Assembly (NCBI GenBank): GCA_947460915.1
Contig: CANHKJ010000182.1
Coordinates: forward strand, 1 to 6,545
Source: Verrucomicrobiia bacterium
Lineage (GTDB): Bacteria > Verrucomicrobiota > Verrucomicrobiia > Verrucomicrobiales > Akkermansiaceae
Direction of reading: 5' to 3'
Length of the DNA stretch: 6,545 nucleotides
Shown here: piece by piece, positions 5,939 to 6,545 of the stretch
Layout: each line of letters opens with the position of its first letter
How positions within the stretch are numbered: position 1 is the stretch's first letter
The notes under the pieces: model-generated
What the model saw: only the letters and a program-made list of their open reading frames with translations
Told to the model about the DNA's origin: nothing
The model's database searches: none
Program-made: the position numbers and the translations under genes

Positions 5939-6099
5939 AAAAAATCACCTCAACGCAAATCAGATTACCAAAATCGGACAAGAGTGCAGACATTCCTAGC
6001 ATATTTCCCCCTCGATCCGCATGGAGGGATTGAACCATTTCACAATGGTCTCGTCAGACGATTTCTCCGACAAAATGAGTCCATTTCTGGCGTATTACT

Positions 6100-6545
6100 A
6101 TGATGATTCGTTTTCCTGCTTCTGCAAGTCTTGCCTCACTTCTGTTAGGCACAGTTTTATCCCACGCACAAGTGAAGCAGTCTGCAACGTCGATACTCCC
6201 GGGAGGTCCCGAGAAGTGGACATTGCAGTGGAGTGATGAATTTGATTACGCCGATGCAAAACTCGATGAACAATGGATTTCACAAAATTCTGCGAGCACA
6301 CACATCCTGAGCAGTCGCTGGCGCGAGAATGCCGTAGTGAAAGACGGCATACTAAAATTGATCAATCGCAAAGAGAAACGCGGCGGCAATGATTGGACCT
6401 CGGGCAACATCTGGACCAAGCGCCATTTTCAGTATGGATACTTTGAGTGTCGCTATCGATACGCTGCTGCCGAGGGCACAAACAACTCATTTTGGTTGAT
6501 GACGCAAGGGAAAGTTCCCGCAGGAAAAAAAGCCTTCGAGATCGA
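6100..6545 (+). CDS. Secreted GH16-family glycoside hydrolase, N-terminal part (3' truncated by window end)
   Basis: The first 148 residues are visible. Residues 1-23 are a signal peptide (MMIRFPASASLASLLLGTVL then S-H-A, cleavage before Q24). The catalytic domain begins with WTLQWSDEFDYADAKLDEQW (40-59), the usual GH16 start where W-x-D-E-F precedes the first strands. KDGILKLINRK (81-91), DWTSGNIWTK (98-107), FQYGYFECRYRYA (110-122) and TNNSFWLM (127-134) follow in the order typical of the beta-jelly-roll fold. The window ends inside F-E-I-(D/E) (146-149), the beginning of the GH16 active-site motif E-[ILV]-D-x-x-E, where Glu147 would be the nucleophile. GH16 enzymes cut beta-1,3/1,4 glucans or galactans such as laminarin, agar or carrageenan; the substrate cannot be told from this half. 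Two adjacent ATG codons (6100, 6103) are possible starts; an in-frame TGA at 6076-6078 rules out any farther upstream. No Shine-Dalgarno is visible. It follows a 322-base gap and probably has its own promoter. It is not an ORF of normal length only because it runs off the window. Confidence 0.88.
   Translation, partial: MMIRFPASASLASLLLGTVLSHAQVKQSATSILPGGPEKWTLQWSDEFDYADAKLDEQWISQNSASTHILSSRWRENAVVKDGILKLINRKEKRGGNDWTSGNIWTKRHFQYGYFECRYRYAAAEGTNNSFWLMTQGKVPAGKKAFEI

Larger units (their letters stand above)
5778..6099. other. 322-base non-coding region with hairpin and inverted-repeat cluster
   Basis: I see no convincing gene here; a frame beginning at 6021 runs through to 6236 but overlaps the GH16 gene in another frame and has no signal or recognisable composition. 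The region begins with a perfect 9-bp tandem duplication (TTTCATCAA twice, 5788-5805), followed by the large hairpin at 5829-5879. Further on are four short perfect inverted repeats (about 5910, 5924, 6034 and 6051). The region most likely carries the 3' end of the upstream transcript and the promoter of the GH16 gene; no promoter boxes are good enough to call. Confidence 0.55.

Noticed and set aside
6021..6236. 71-codon frame overlapping the GH16 start in a different frame
   Set aside because: The overlapping GH16 frame has a signal peptide and clear family motifs, while this frame has neither and shows no family resemblance.

Overview
The window looks like chromosomal DNA from a bacterium of the Verrucomicrobiota (or a close relative in the PVC group). 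This rests on protein style only. There is a giant autotransporter-associated beta-strand-repeat protein ending in a PEP-CTERM-type sorting tail, a small secreted protein with a DGDG calcium-loop motif and the 'YEYRSF...GFLRATV' C-terminal module common in that phylum, and a secreted GH16-type glycoside hydrolase. Base composition looks near 50% GC by eye. No rRNA, tRNA, CRISPR array, transposase or phage gene was seen.

Layout, all genes on the + strand: (1) positions 1-261 hold the C-terminal end of an unidentified protein whose start lies outside the window; (2) 262-422 is a spacer with a T8 tract and a perfect 16-bp palindrome just ahead of the next gene; (3) 423-962 encodes a 179-residue secreted protein; (4) 1035-5384 encodes a 1449-residue secreted repeat protein with about nine beta-strand repeats, a long two-copy super-module and a C-terminal exosortase-type tail; (5) 5421-5777 encodes a 118-residue secreted protein of unknown function with two similar 22-residue segments; (6) 5778-6099 is a non-coding stretch with a large imperfect hairpin and several short inverted repeats; (7) 6100 to the window end encodes the N-terminal part of a GH16-like hydrolase, cut exactly at its catalytic motif.

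All four genes whose starts are visible carry clear signal peptides, so this is a locus for exported or surface proteins. The gaps between genes 2, 3 and 4 are short (72 and 36 bases) with no convincing terminator between them, so they may be one transcription unit. The large hairpin and longer gap separate the GH16 gene, which probably has its own promoter. A reasonable but unproven picture is a fibrous or adhesive surface protein made with two small exported companions, next to a polysaccharide-degrading enzyme. No exosortase gene is in the window, so the sorting machinery must lie elsewhere.

Nothing here is clearly a new defence, mobile or RNA-based system. The points most worth following are the conserved-looking small secreted partner, the 16-bp palindrome, the large hairpin with an alternative fold, the duplicated super-module, and the lack of Shine-Dalgarno sequences before all four starts.
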